In this document: piece after piece, positions 27,006 to 36,325 of the stretch | How the letters are laid out: the number at the start of each line of letters is the position of its first letter | Numbering within the stretch: position 1 is the stretch's first letter | DNA from: Alicyclobacillus sp. SP_1 | Lineage (GTDB): Bacteria; Bacillota; Bacilli; Alicyclobacillales; Alicyclobacillaceae | Direction of reading: 5' to 3' | DNA: 64,000 nucleotides | NCBI RefSeq assembly: GCF_024706985.1 | Contig: NZ_JAMCCX010000050.1 | Coordinates: forward strand, 62,001-126,000 | Made by a program: the position numbers and the translations under genes | The notes under the pieces: model-generated | Seen by the model: the letters and a program-made list of their open reading frames with translations, nothing else | What the model was told of the DNA's origin: nothing | Database searches by the model: none

Positions 27006-27551
27006 TTGAAAGATTGGTATGAAGCTTTGGAGTCCTATTTTCCAGAGAGTGAAATGAAGCATCGCGGACAAATGGAAGAGCTTCTTGAAAAGCATGAAGC
27101 GTACTTTAAACATGTTACGGACGATGTTGTTGTGACGTACGCAGACTTCCCCGACTGTGTCTTCATTGATTATCTCTTGGTCAAGCCAACGGCACGCGGC
27201 CGCGGAGTTGGGGGAGCTGTTCTGGATGCGTTTAAGCGCAAAAATAAAATCATCATTGTTGAAGTGGAGCCAGAAGAGGCTGAGGATGCAGATACCGTTC
27301 GGCGTGTGCGGTTTTATGAGCGGCATGGCTTCGTCCGCGCAGATAGAATCGATTATGTGCGGGAGACACAATCCGGTGAGCCGATTCCAATGGACATTTA
27401 CTATTGGAGCCCGGCAGATGTCTCCGAAGAGACTATTCTTCAACAGATGGCCACGATTTATCAAGAAATACACAATTTCAAAGCCAGTAAGTATTATCGT
27501 AAACCTTTAGCGGACTCGGACGACGTCTTGACCTTGAAATCTTTAGACTAG
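27006..27551 (+). CDS. GNAT-family N-acetyltransferase
   Basis: This 181-residue protein has the acetyl-CoA binding motif VKPTARGRGVGGAVLDAF (about 59-76) and motif-B region VRFYERHGFV. The start is a TTG with AAGGGG about 13 bases upstream; no better start is seen. It is divergent from the TSUP gene. The acceptor substrate is unknown. Confidence 0.82.
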   Translation: MKDWYEALESYFPESEMKHRGQMEELLEKHEAYFKHVTDDVVVTYADFPDCVFIDYLLVKPTARGRGVGGAVLDAFKRKNKIIIVEVEPEEAEDADTVRRVRFYERHGFVRADRIDYVRETQSGEPIPMDIYYWSPADVSEETILQQMATIYQEIHNFKASKYYRKPLADSDDVLTLKSLD

Positions 27552-27640
27552 TTTTATGCGGTTTTCCTTGGAGCAACTTGGTTTCGGGGCGCCGTCGCGT
27601 CTTTTAGGTGGCTTGGAGAACCGAGAGTGGGGGAGATACT

Positions 27641-28603
27641 GTGTCGGATATTCAGTCTATGCAACAGAAACTAGGGAGAGTATTGCAGGTGACCGCAGAG
27701 AGAATGGTTGGACAGTCTCTGGTCACACGTCACGCATTTGCAGCATGCCTGGCCGGGGGGCATGTGTTGTTCGAAGATGTTCCTGGTACTGGTAAGACGA
27801 CCTTGGCCCTCACTCTCGCACAAACGCTCGGACTGACTTTCCGGAGAATCCAAGGGGCTCCGGATTTGTTGCCGAGCGACGTGACAGGAACCATGATTCT
27901 CCAACCAGGCACGGGTACTTTTGAATTTCGACCAGGACCAGTTTTCACTCAGCTCTTGTTGATGGATGAAATTAATCGTGCCACGCCGCGAGCGCAGTCC
28001 GCACTGCTCGAAGCGATGGCTGAGCGCCAGGTTTCTGTAGATGGTGAAACAAAGTCCTTACCACGCCCATTTTTTGTGCTGGCAACCGCCAATCCCGTAG
28101 AGTCACAAGGAGTATTTCCGCTTCCTGAGGCACAACTCGATCGATTTTTGGTTCAGCTAAAACTCGGATACGTGACTGAGACCGAGGAAATAGAGATGGT
28201 CAGACGGCAAGAAAGCGGTCGTGGAGGTATTGTTTCTTCTGTGATGACGGCGGATGAGCTTATCCTTGCTCAGCAACTGCTTTCTAAAGTAACTATTGCA
28301 GACGATGTTTTGCAGTATTTAGTTCGAATGTGCCGAAAGACTAGAGAGCGCTCGGACGTAATGCTCGGAGCCAGTCCACGTGCCGTGATCGCACTGACAA
28401 AATTTTCGCAAGCATTGGCTATGCTTGAAAATCGCGACTTTGTCACACCCGATGATGTCCGTGAAGCGTGGTTTCCAGTGTTGCGTCATCGACTGCGCTT
28501 GGAGTCTTGGGACATTGATCGCGGCAGCGTAGCTGCTGAAAAAATACTTCAGCAAGTGTTGGATGCTGAGCCGGTTCCGTCAGAATTTGTGGAGGCAAAG
28601 TGA
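27641..28603 (+). CDS. MoxR-type AAA+ ATPase
   Basis: This 320-residue AAA+ ATPase of the MoxR/RavA clade has Walker A DVPGTGKTTLA (about 43-53), Walker B LLLMDEIN, sensor I LATANP and a C-terminal lid. MoxR proteins act as chaperone-like remodelling ATPases with DUF58 and VWA partners. The start is GTG 27641 with GGGGGAG six bases upstream. It is followed after 12 bases by the DUF58 gene, a standard MoxR-DUF58 pair. Confidence 0.92.
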   Translation: MSDIQSMQQKLGRVLQVTAERMVGQSLVTRHAFAACLAGGHVLFEDVPGTGKTTLALTLAQTLGLTFRRIQGAPDLLPSDVTGTMILQPGTGTFEFRPGPVFTQLLLMDEINRATPRAQSALLEAMAERQVSVDGETKSLPRPFFVLATANPVESQGVFPLPEAQLDRFLVQLKLGYVTETEEIEMVRRQESGRGGIVSSVMTADELILAQQLLSKVTIADDVLQYLVRMCRKTRERSDVMLGASPRAVIALTKFSQALAMLENRDFVTPDDVREAWFPVLRHRLRLESWDIDRGSVAAEKILQQVLDAEPVPSEFVEAK

Positions 28604-28615
28604 GGTGTCATCACC

Positions 28616-29761
28616 ATGTGGTTCTGGGCCTTTCCAGTCTTCATTCTTCTTGCCATCGCCATGTGGCCCGATTTTTGGCATCACGTCGTTCGCAATCAGT
28701 TAAGCGTCTCTGCCAGTCTCGACCAGACCGTTTGTGCTCCGGGTAGCCCTGTGAGCATGAAAATTATTGTAGAAAATCATTCTTGGCTGCCCCTCCCTTT
28801 TATTCAACTGGATTTGAAACTGCCCGAAGGTCTTTCTTTTGAAATGTCGCAAGTGAATCAGACTATGGAGTTTGTCACCCATCTTTGGCCAAATCAAGAG
28901 GTTGAACTCGCGTGCAAAATTTATGGTAGCCAGCGCGGACCGTTTTCCTTGCGCGAGACGGCTCGCGTTCAAATTCACGATGGGTTCGGCTTGCGCGTCA
29001 TCCCACAAACACCTTCGTTAGATGCTGAATTGTGCGTTATGCCACCCATACTCCATGGCCAACAAGAGGCGGTTCCCGCCTTCGCAGTCGACGGACAGCG
29101 CGAAATCTTGCGCTGGCTGTTTCCGGATGAATCGCGGTTCCGCGATGTTCGGCCTTACATTCCGGGCGATCCGGTCAAGTCTATTTCCTGGAAGGCCTCT
29201 GCACGAACGGGAGAGTTGTGGACCAAGCAGTTTCTGTCTTCGACGGAGGCGGATTATACCCTTGTTATCAATGCGCAAATGGCGGATCCTTATTGGATGG
29301 GATATAACTCCGATGTTTTCGACCGGCTGTGTTCTGTAGCTGCAGGAATGGCATATCGCCTGCAGAGCGAAGGTGGCTCGTTAAAATTTGCTACCAATGC
29401 ACTCCTGAAAGGCAGCGGAACGCGTTCCTGGTATGGAGTGCAGACTGCCTCGTCCCTGCGTGTGTTGTTAGCACGGTTACGTCCATACCCTGTCCAGTCT
29501 TTCGACACACTACTGCCGATGGTATTGAATCAAGCTAGTGCGCGAGAACCCATTGTCGTCATTGGAATCTTTTTCACTAAGAGCCAGCGGAGATCCATGG
29601 ATCGACTGCGTCAGAGCGGGAGACCCATCGTTCTTATCGAAGTGCCAGTGTCGGATATGATCGATGATTTAGTTTCTCCTCCGGACGAACGAGAGCTAAC
29701 AAGTGAGGGATTGCCCCTTGATGCCGGGGCTAGTCATGCGATGGCTAGTCACGCGCTGTGA
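28616..29761 (+). CDS. DUF58 domain protein
   Basis: This 381-residue protein has an N-terminal hydrophobic segment, a beta-rich region (about 30-140) and the DUF58 signature RDVRPYIPGDPVKSISWK followed by SARTGELWTKQF. DUF58 proteins have a VWA-like fold and work with MoxR ATPases. Start ATG 28616 has GAGGTG about 9 bases upstream. The C terminus ends in a short duplicated GASHAMASHAL, encoded by a GGCTAGTCA direct repeat. Confidence 0.9.
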   Translation: MWFWAFPVFILLAIAMWPDFWHHVVRNQLSVSASLDQTVCAPGSPVSMKIIVENHSWLPLPFIQLDLKLPEGLSFEMSQVNQTMEFVTHLWPNQEVELACKIYGSQRGPFSLRETARVQIHDGFGLRVIPQTPSLDAELCVMPPILHGQQEAVPAFAVDGQREILRWLFPDESRFRDVRPYIPGDPVKSISWKASARTGELWTKQFLSSTEADYTLVINAQMADPYWMGYNSDVFDRLCSVAAGMAYRLQSEGGSLKFATNALLKGSGTRSWYGVQTASSLRVLLARLRPYPVQSFDTLLPMVLNQASAREPIVVIGIFFTKSQRRSMDRLRQSGRPIVLIEVPVSDMIDDLVSPPDERELTSEGLPLDAGASHAMASHAL

Positions 29762-29863
29762 GCGGTATCATGGTACACATCGTCGTGTGTCACTGCATCG
29801 TGTAGGAAGTGGCTGTGAGTACGTTGTGTGTGAGTGCCTGTGAGTGCGACTCACAGCGCGTGA
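29749..29863. repeat. 14-bp inverted repeat flanking the DUF58 gene end
   Basis: TCACGCGCTGTGAG (29749-29762) and CTCACAGCGCGTGA (29850-29863) are exact inverted copies about 87 bp apart. A second small palindrome, CTGTGAGT-GCG-ACTCACAG, overlaps the right arm (29838-29856). The segment lies between the DUF58 gene and the next membrane gene and could attenuate transcription within the operon. Confidence 0.65.
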
Positions 29864-29982
29864 AGCTGGACAATCTCGAGAGATGCTGAACGAGTGGTTG
29901 CATTGCATGTTCGCGTGAGAATGACAGGGCTGATTGTAGCCCTTGCATTGCCTCGCCAGACATTCTCGTGGGAGGTGCAAGA

Positions 29983-31182
29983 GTGTTGAGTTCAAGTCCA
30001 ACTCCCGACAAGCCGATGCCCGCATGGAATGGATTTTCTCCTTTGGTGAAGCTGGTTCTCGGAGTGTTAAGTGTTGGCTCTTGGGGACTATTGTATCTGG
30101 ATGTGACCCATCGAAGTCCGCTGCTGTCGGTCACTCTCTGTTTGATGTTCTGTGTCATGGGTGTCGTTACAGCAGCGCTATTGCGGCTTAGTGCGTCGCA
30201 TGGGCGCCTGCGCCCATTTCAAACAGGAGGACTGTCTGCCATCGTGGCCATCGCGGCTGTCGGTTTCGCCTTTCATAACATCGGATTGGCTGCGGCGGGA
30301 ATCGTCATACTGTTGTTGGCTTTAATGCGTTTGCAAAGACTGTGGACACCACGAAGTATTCTGGCAGAAAATCGTCTGCAAATCGGCATTGATGCAGTGC
30401 TCGGTATGATGGCTATGGTCTTTGCGTTGGGTGATGCGCCGAATTTTGAATTGGCGCGTTTAATTTCTGCACTGACCGTGCTCGTTGTCTTAATGCGGCT
30501 CAGCGTGTCATGGCATCTGTCGGGCAGTCAACTGCAGGGTTCGGGCAAATTTGTAGCCTGGACCATTGCCGCGATTGTCTTGTTTGGGTTAACTTTGGTG
30601 GTCGCTACTCCCTATGTCATCTGGGGTGTCATCGGAGGCTTAGGAGCGGCTGTCTTCTATGTGTTGGGTCCCGTTCTCGAATATGTTGAACATGTCATCG
30701 CATTGCTAGTCGCGAGGATAGAGGGGCACATTCGGCATATCAGCCCCATCCATAGCGTAGAAAGCGAGTTGTCCAAACACGGTCATAAGGCTGCCTCTGG
30801 GAGCACCAGTCACCCGTGGGTTGGCATCCTATTTATGTTGATTTTGGTCGCCATGTTAGTGTATCTACTGTGGCGCTCTAAGAAAAAATTTCTGCAAGTC
30901 CCGCCACGTCGGGTCAATCGCCTTGTTTCGGTGACAAGACGGTCCCTCCAAGTCCGCAAGGCGAAACAGTTTGTTGCCACGGACAATGAAATTCGGCTGA
31001 AAATGCAGAGTTGGCTTCGAGAACGCGCTTCAAAGGACGAAGACAAGGACAAAATTCAGGACACAAGGACGATTCGCGCTATGTGGACGGAAAGCGCTCC
31101 AACAGACCGACCCGACGCATCCGTTTTGTCTTTGGAGGAATATGAACGCGTGCGTTACGGGTCGTATGACCACAATTCTTGA
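29983..31182 (+). CDS. Membrane protein with DUF4129-like tail
   Basis: This protein of about 399 residues has eight to nine hydrophobic segments and a cytosolic C terminus ending SLEEYERVRYG, resembling the DUF4129 tail found after transglutaminase domains in MoxR-DUF58 operons. No transglutaminase Cys-His-Asp core is visible, so the catalytic part is missing or never present. GTG 29983 follows GGAGG by 7 bases. It is placed 221 bp after DUF58, a wider gap than usual. The function is unknown. Confidence 0.65.
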   Translation: MLSSSPTPDKPMPAWNGFSPLVKLVLGVLSVGSWGLLYLDVTHRSPLLSVTLCLMFCVMGVVTAALLRLSASHGRLRPFQTGGLSAIVAIAAVGFAFHNIGLAAAGIVILLLALMRLQRLWTPRSILAENRLQIGIDAVLGMMAMVFALGDAPNFELARLISALTVLVVLMRLSVSWHLSGSQLQGSGKFVAWTIAAIVLFGLTLVVATPYVIWGVIGGLGAAVFYVLGPVLEYVEHVIALLVARIEGHIRHISPIHSVESELSKHGHKAASGSTSHPWVGILFMLILVAMLVYLLWRSKKKFLQVPPRRVNRLVSVTRRSLQVRKAKQFVATDNEIRLKMQSWLRERASKDEDKDKIQDTRTIRAMWTESAPTDRPDASVLSLEEYERVRYGSYDHNS

Positions 31183-31244
31183 AGAACCGCTGGATTGTGC
31201 GTGAATTTTGCACACGGTGACAAAGCAGTCATGGTTGCACTTGC

Positions 31245-31325
31245 CTTCGTAAGGATGCATTGGCTTCGTAAGGATGCATTGGCTTCGTAAGGATGCATTG
31301 GCTTCGTAAGGATGCATTGGCTTCA
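31245..31325. repeat. 19-bp tandem repeat, four copies
   Basis: CTTCGTAAGGATGCATTGG occurs four times head to tail (31245-31263, 31264-31282, 31283-31301, 31302-31320), with a degenerate fifth start. There are no spacers, so it is not a CRISPR. It lies between converging genes (DUF4129-like and MGMT). Confidence 0.92.
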
Positions 31326-31344
31326 TACGGGTGCGAAACTTGAG

Positions 31345-31851
31345 TCAAGAACTTTCTATATTCAGTAGGTAGCGTTTGAGTTCCAGTCCACCGCCATACC
31401 CGCCTAGTCCACCGCCATGGGACACAACGCGGTGACAAGGCACGATAACGGGTAGTGGATTGGAACCGTTTGCTGTTCCGACGGCACGAATCGCGGTGGG
31501 ACGCGCAATCAAAGATGCAAGCTGAGAGTAGGACACTGTTTCGCCATAGGGTATTTCGAGCAGCGCTTTCCAAACAATTTGTTGAAATTCTGTACCGTGA
31601 TACGCGAACGGAAGGTCGAAGTGCTTGCGCGTGCCAGCGAAGTACTCTCTGAATTGCAGTACATAAGGCGACAGGTACTGCTCATCCTCGACGGTCGTCC
31701 AACCTTCCGGGTAGTGACGGTCTGCATAGCGCTCAAAGTGTTCATCCAGCACATTGGGCAATCTCACATAAAAGAGTCCCCGTTCGTTCGCCACCAGTTG
31801 AAAAGGTCCCATCGATGTGCTGAGTGTCGTGTGGACGAGCGTGATTGGCAT
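31345..31851 (-). CDS. ogt: Methylated-DNA-[protein]-cysteine S-methyltransferase
   Basis: This 168-residue suicide repair protein removes O6-alkyl groups from guanine onto its own cysteine. The active-site motif VIVPCHRVV (Cys about residue 136) and the helix-turn-helix region IPYGETVSYSQLA are intact, followed by GGLGGYGGGLELKRYLL. Start ATG 31851 has AAGGGG about 9 bases upstream. A longer frame to 31902 lacks one. Confidence 0.93.
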   Translation of the reverse strand: MPITLVHTTLSTSMGPFQLVANERGLFYVRLPNVLDEHFERYADRHYPEGWTTVEDEQYLSPYVLQFREYFAGTRKHFDLPFAYHGTEFQQIVWKALLEIPYGETVSYSQLASLIARPTAIRAVGTANGSNPLPVIVPCHRVVSHGGGLGGYGGGLELKRYLLNIESS

Positions 31852-31998
31852 ATGGTTCGCACCCCTTTCACAAGGAAGTTGAGTCGTCCTCTCATCGAAC
31901 AAAGAAGGGCTCGGCTTAAATCCATCCTAAACGGATCGACACGAGAGGGAAAGAGTGCATGCGTACAAGAGTGTGCCGATCCGCTATGTTGTCCAACA

Positions 31999-33630
31999 TT
32001 ATGTCTGCTTGTGCTCACCCTGCGTTGGGTCAGAGTGCATTGTGAGCGCCGCTATCAGCCGCAATGTGCGTAGCCAGACGTACGTGCTTCCAGAGAGAAC
32101 TGCCGCACATGCGACGTCGAACAGGGAAAATGACACAACTCGATAGACCAACGTGCCAGAGATGTTTAAGGAATACCAGAGTAGCGCGTAACGCAACGCA
32201 AAAAGGACGAGTGGAAGCGTGACAGCTCCGGTCAGGAATCGCAGCCATAGTCGACTTTTCATTTGCGGATAGATGTCGTTCAAGTCCTCTAGACGCAGAC
32301 CGTAGCGCACCACACGATAGAACCAGACTCCAAGAATGAAGACGGTGGTAGCAATGCTGAAGACAAATGGCCAAAGTGCCAGGTGTAAGCTTACCCTAGA
32401 CTTGGCCAGTGCGTGAGCGGGCCATTTGGATAGGTCTTTGACAAACACTGCGGGGTTTGGATTGCCCAGTCCCTGGTAGGGCTGCCACAAAGGGCGATTC
32501 TTGACCCCCCGATTGAATGCGTGAGGGTGCTTGAGAGCCAGTTCATAGAGCAAGCGGTTGGCGTTCGCTGGCAAAGGGTGGCCAGTTTGGGCGACGTGCG
32601 CTGCGTCTGCGAGTGCAAAGAGTGCTGCGAACGTTGGTGATGCCAAGGAAGTCCCTTCAACTCCACCGAGAAAACCACGAGTGTCTGAGATGAATACTCC
32701 AGGATTGCCTCCAAACCACACAACGTCTGGAACCTGGCGATAGAGCAAAGGACGCCCTGCCGCTTGCCGCTGCAGAGGAGAAGCAAATGCAGTCCAGACA
32801 GCCGGGCCCTGCCCTTCCCAGGGAGTAGGCTCCAAGGATTTGCCCACGAATTGACTGGCACCGACGAAAACAGCTTGAGGAGCAATTGTGGCAGAACTAA
32901 CATGGCCCGGCTGGTCGCCGGATGCCAAGAACAATGGATAGTGGCTGGCTGTCCATAGAAGCATGGCGCGACTTCCGAAAGTTCGCTCTTGGAGAAGTGG
33001 ATTGTGGGACATGAGCGGTTGAATGCCCTGTTCCACCGAAGAACTGAGAACGTTCACATGAGCGTTGTGGAGAAGTTGTTTCAGTCGAGCCAGCGTGAGT
33101 GGATAAGGAACACCGGATTGATGGATGTCAATCAAGAGCAAGTTCGCTCGCGGTGCCACTACGTGAGCCCATTCGGCATCCAGCAGCGCCTCCGAATTAG
33201 GCCGAATCACTTGCGATGAGCGGGAGAGTGCATGAAGTTGACCGTCTGTCCAGATGGAGACGTGATTGGGGTACATCAACTCGGGTTCTTCAGCTGCGAA
33301 TGCTTTACAAAATGCTAGGTAAGCTGGCATGCTGAAATCAGCGTCGGTCTCAAAAAGTCCAATCGTCTCGCCTTGCCCATATCGGCCTTCCTGTTGCGCT
33401 CGCCGGAAATGCATTTTTTGCAAAAAGCTTAACGGCGTGAGGCTTTGAGTGTAAACTTTGAATTTCTTTGCCGTCGTATAAGTGGGGAAAGAGGGTGCAG
33501 CTTGAATGCCTGTCCCGCCGCCATAGACACTGTCACTCCAAAGATTGAGACCATCACTAAGGGCCGTGAAATAGCCGAACAGCAAGAGTACAGCAAAGAA
33601 AGCGAAAAATCGCAGCCGCAATCGGCTCAT
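31999..33630 (-). CDS. Membrane-anchored S53 (sedolisin-like) peptidase
   Basis: This 543-residue protein has an N-terminal membrane segment (about 8-24), a serine-carboxyl peptidase-like domain (about 80-395) and three to four C-terminal helices (about 415-525). The catalytic set is visible: E147 and D151 in EALLDAEWAH, D239 in ASGDQPG, and S328 in GTSLASPTF. The usual prodomain of about 170 residues is missing and the C-terminal calcium site is changed (PYQGLGNPN lacks the typical Asp). Sedolisins are acid-stable proteases, fitting an acidophile. ATG 33630 has GGAGG 9 bases upstream. It could be an active cell-surface protease or a degenerate homolog. Confidence 0.8.
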   Translation of the reverse strand: MSRLRLRFFAFFAVLLLFGYFTALSDGLNLWSDSVYGGGTGIQAAPSFPTYTTAKKFKVYTQSLTPLSFLQKMHFRRAQQEGRYGQGETIGLFETDADFSMPAYLAFCKAFAAEEPELMYPNHVSIWTDGQLHALSRSSQVIRPNSEALLDAEWAHVVAPRANLLLIDIHQSGVPYPLTLARLKQLLHNAHVNVLSSSVEQGIQPLMSHNPLLQERTFGSRAMLLWTASHYPLFLASGDQPGHVSSATIAPQAVFVGASQFVGKSLEPTPWEGQGPAVWTAFASPLQRQAAGRPLLYRQVPDVVWFGGNPGVFISDTRGFLGGVEGTSLASPTFAALFALADAAHVAQTGHPLPANANRLLYELALKHPHAFNRGVKNRPLWQPYQGLGNPNPAVFVKDLSKWPAHALAKSRVSLHLALWPFVFSIATTVFILGVWFYRVVRYGLRLEDLNDIYPQMKSRLWLRFLTGAVTLPLVLFALRYALLWYSLNISGTLVYRVVSFSLFDVACAAVLSGSTYVWLRTLRLIAALTMHSDPTQGEHKQT

Positions 33631-33717
33631 CTGCAATAACCTCCGAGCTTGGATATACTCGCCATTATACTCGATGCAATGCCCGTGTGTGGGCTACTGA
33701 CAGAGGAGACGATTTCA

Positions 33718-34677
33718 CTGAAGACGAGAATTACACAACTACTTCACATTCATTACCCTGTCCTTCAGGGAGGATTGGCGCATTTAGCGCACGCGGATCT
33801 CGCTGCCGCCGTTTCCAACGCGGGTGGACTGGGTCAGGTGACCGCCACGTCCTTGGCTAATCCAGAGGAGCTTCGGAAAGAAATTAGGGACGTGAAACGG
33901 TTGACGCAGCGGCCGTTCGGGGTCAACTTTGCGATTTCCGAGTATCGCGCCATCGACTCTATGCTGAAGGTAGCACTGGAAGAACAAGTTCCGATTGTCA
34001 CTTTGACAGGTGGCAATCCGGCGCCTTTGATGCCGCTTCTCCGTCAATCTGAAACCAAGGTGCTGGTACTCGTTAGTTCCGTACGCCAAGCAAAACACGC
34101 GGAAGAACTAGGTGCGGATGCGGTGATTGCCGTCGGCCAAGAAGGAGGAGGTCACATTGGGCGGGACGATGTCGGTTCCCTCGTCTTGACCGCGTCCGTG
34201 GTCGACGCAGTCTCTATTCCAGTGGTGGCGAGCGGTGGCTTCGCAGATGGGCGCGGTTTGGTCAGTGCCCTGTCTCTGGGCGCAGATGGGATAGAAATGG
34301 GCACACGCTTTGTGGCGACGCAAGAATGTCGAGCCAGTCAGGCCTATAAAGATGCACTCTTGGCAACCCCGGCAGATCGAACCAAAGTCGTTCAGAGGAG
34401 CGTGGGAACACCGGCGAGAGTACTACCTTCCGCATGGGTTCAAAAAATTCTGGAGGTAGAGCAGGAGCAGCCAGAGAAGCACATTTTGTATCCACTGGTC
34501 GCACGTGAAAACAATGTTGTGGCCGCCATCGAAGGCCGTATGCAAGAAGGGTATGCGTACGCGGGGCAGTCGGCAGCTTTCATTCACGATATTCCTGCCG
34601 TCTCTGAGTTGATGCAGCGGTTGATAGCCGAAGCTTATCGGAGCTTCGACCGGATTGACCATGTTATGAACGAATGA
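33718..34677 (+). CDS. Nitronate monooxygenase / FMN-dependent enoyl reductase-like
   Basis: This TIM-barrel flavoprotein of about 320 residues belongs to the 2-nitropropane dioxygenase/FabK-like family. Motifs: PVLQGGLAHLAH, SNAGGLGQ, VTLTGGNP, AVGQEGGGHIGRDD, VASGGFADGRG and GADGIEMGTRFVAT (FMN phosphate site). The start appears to be the rare codon CTG 33718. GAGGAG lies 9 bases upstream, and translation from there gives KTRITQLL, the usual family N terminus. The in-frame ATG at 33679 has no ribosome site. It is divergent from the S53 gene. The substrate is uncertain. Confidence 0.85.
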   Translation: MKTRITQLLHIHYPVLQGGLAHLAHADLAAAVSNAGGLGQVTATSLANPEELRKEIRDVKRLTQRPFGVNFAISEYRAIDSMLKVALEEQVPIVTLTGGNPAPLMPLLRQSETKVLVLVSSVRQAKHAEELGADAVIAVGQEGGGHIGRDDVGSLVLTASVVDAVSIPVVASGGFADGRGLVSALSLGADGIEMGTRFVATQECRASQAYKDALLATPADRTKVVQRSVGTPARVLPSAWVQKILEVEQEQPEKHILYPLVARENNVVAAIEGRMQEGYAYAGQSAAFIHDIPAVSELMQRLIAEAYRSFDRIDHVMNE

Positions 34678-34864
34678 CGTGCTCTTTTCAGAAAGATCCA
34701 TCGATCCTGTCCGACAGCGGTCGACGGCGGTCGCGTTCCTTCGCAAATCTTTGTGGAATGTCGGGTCTTACATGGTAGGGATTTGGCAGGGCGTGTCGTA
34801 TTAATAAATTTGGTGCGGTTGCGTGCCGAATTTTGCAGATCGACACGGATTGGGGTTGTGATGG

Positions 34865-36031
34865 TTGCGTTCCGTTTCTCGGTTGGCAGCTTCCATTTTA
34901 GCGGCGCTTTTTTGCGCATGGCCGCTGCACGGCGTGGTCCGTGCGGATTCACTTTCGCAAGACAAGAATCTGTTGCAACAACTACAACAGCAGTCTCAAG
35001 CCATTTACGAGCAGATTTCAAAAGAGAAAGCGACGGAAAACGTGGATGAAAGCAAGTTGACAGAATATCGGAATTCCTTGGAGAATGTTCAACATGCCAT
35101 GACGGAGAATGCTGCCCAAATGCAGTCGCTCCAGTCGCAAATTCAGGCGCTCCAAGTGCAAATCCACGCTACGGATGTCAAGTTGGCGAGTTACAGGACA
35201 GACCTCGAGGCGAGGTTGCGTCTCATGTACGAAGACGGAAATGTTCAGTACTTGGAAGTCATCTTGCATGCGACCAGCTTTAACGACCTGTTGAATCGGT
35301 TGCATGGGCTGGCAGTGATATCGCAAGAGAATAAAGATTTGTTGCAACAAGTTCAACAACTACAACAAGAACTTGCCCAACAAAATGCGCAGAAGGCAAA
35401 GGCGTATCAGACACTCGCTAAAAAACACCAAGAGCTAAAAACTTTGCAACAGACGGATGCTATCCTCGCGGCGGATGAAAAGGCTACCTTAAAAGCAGCT
35501 CAAACATCAGTGGCGGCTGCAGAGGAGAAACACGGTTTGTTGGAAAGTCAGATTCATTTGACGCAATCGCAAATTCAAGAGATTCAATTGCAGACAGAAG
35601 AAGCCAATGCCCTCATGGAGAATAAGTCCTATGTTGCCGAGACGGCAGCTCAAATGAAGTCAGCGCCAGTGCACCAATTGATTGCTTACGCCGAAAGTTA
35701 TTTAGGAGTGCCGTACGTCTGGGGCGGGACAAGCCCGAGCGGCTTTGACTGCTCTGGATTTACGCAATATGTTTTAGCTCATTTTGGAATTGATATTTAT
35801 CGGACTTCAGAAGAACAGTTTGCTGAAGGGGTGCCTGTATCTGAGAATGATTTGCAACCGGGTGACTTAGTCTTTTTCACCACGTATGCTCCAGGAGCTT
35901 CCCATGTAGGCATCTACATCGGCAATGGGCTCATGGTAGATGCGCAGGATATGGGCGTGAGTATTGACAGTGTGTTCAATTCGTATTGGGGACCAAAATA
36001 TCTCGGAGCACGTCAGATGTTCAATCCGTAA
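34865..36031 (+). CDS. Secreted coiled-coil NlpC/P60 endopeptidase
   Basis: This 388-residue secreted cell-wall hydrolase has a signal peptide (about 1-27), a long coiled coil (about 30-255, rich in Q, L, E and A; PcsB/CwlO-like), then an NlpC/P60 catalytic domain with C296 in GFDCSGF and H347 in SHVGIYIG. It would cut DL-endopeptide bonds in peptidoglycan, with the coiled coil probably controlling activity (FtsEX-type control in relatives). The start is a TTG at 34865 with GGGG about ten bases upstream. Confidence 0.88.
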   Translation: MRSVSRLAASILAALFCAWPLHGVVRADSLSQDKNLLQQLQQQSQAIYEQISKEKATENVDESKLTEYRNSLENVQHAMTENAAQMQSLQSQIQALQVQIHATDVKLASYRTDLEARLRLMYEDGNVQYLEVILHATSFNDLLNRLHGLAVISQENKDLLQQVQQLQQELAQQNAQKAKAYQTLAKKHQELKTLQQTDAILAADEKATLKAAQTSVAAAEEKHGLLESQIHLTQSQIQEIQLQTEEANALMENKSYVAETAAQMKSAPVHQLIAYAESYLGVPYVWGGTSPSGFDCSGFTQYVLAHFGIDIYRTSEEQFAEGVPVSENDLQPGDLVFFTTYAPGASHVGIYIGNGLMVDAQDMGVSIDSVFNSYWGPKYLGARQMFNP

Positions 36032-36190
36032 TGTAGCTTTACCTCAAGTGCCCTTTGCGAGATGGAATCTTAAAGGTTCCCGTCTGACAGGCGTTGCGGG
36101 TGGCGCTTTGGTTTCGGCTTCAATTGCGATGCGCGATATGTCAACCTCTTCTCATCAGTCGGATGGTTTGTAGCGGCTGATTTTTGATGC

Positions 36191-36221
36191 AATGAGACCC
36201 GCTCAGAGAACGGGTCTCATT
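36191..36221 (+). terminator. Hairpin downstream of NlpC/P60 gene
   Basis: AATGAGACCCG (36191-36201) pairs with CGGGTCTCATT (36211-36221) around a 9-nt loop. It is followed by only a short T run, so it is a moderate terminator between the NlpC/P60 gene and the converging P450 gene. Confidence 0.6.
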
Positions 36222-36325
36222 TCGGAGGGTGTTTAAAGCACTCCGGTTTTAGAGAATACGCGCTGAATATCTCCTTTTTTAGATCATATCCTTTTTTAAA
36301 TCATATCAAGCCAATCATTCTGGTG

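Noticed and set aside
31245-31325. Possible CRISPR array
   Set aside because: The 19-bp units are head to tail with no spacers, so it is a simple tandem repeat. The same holds for 55189-55286.
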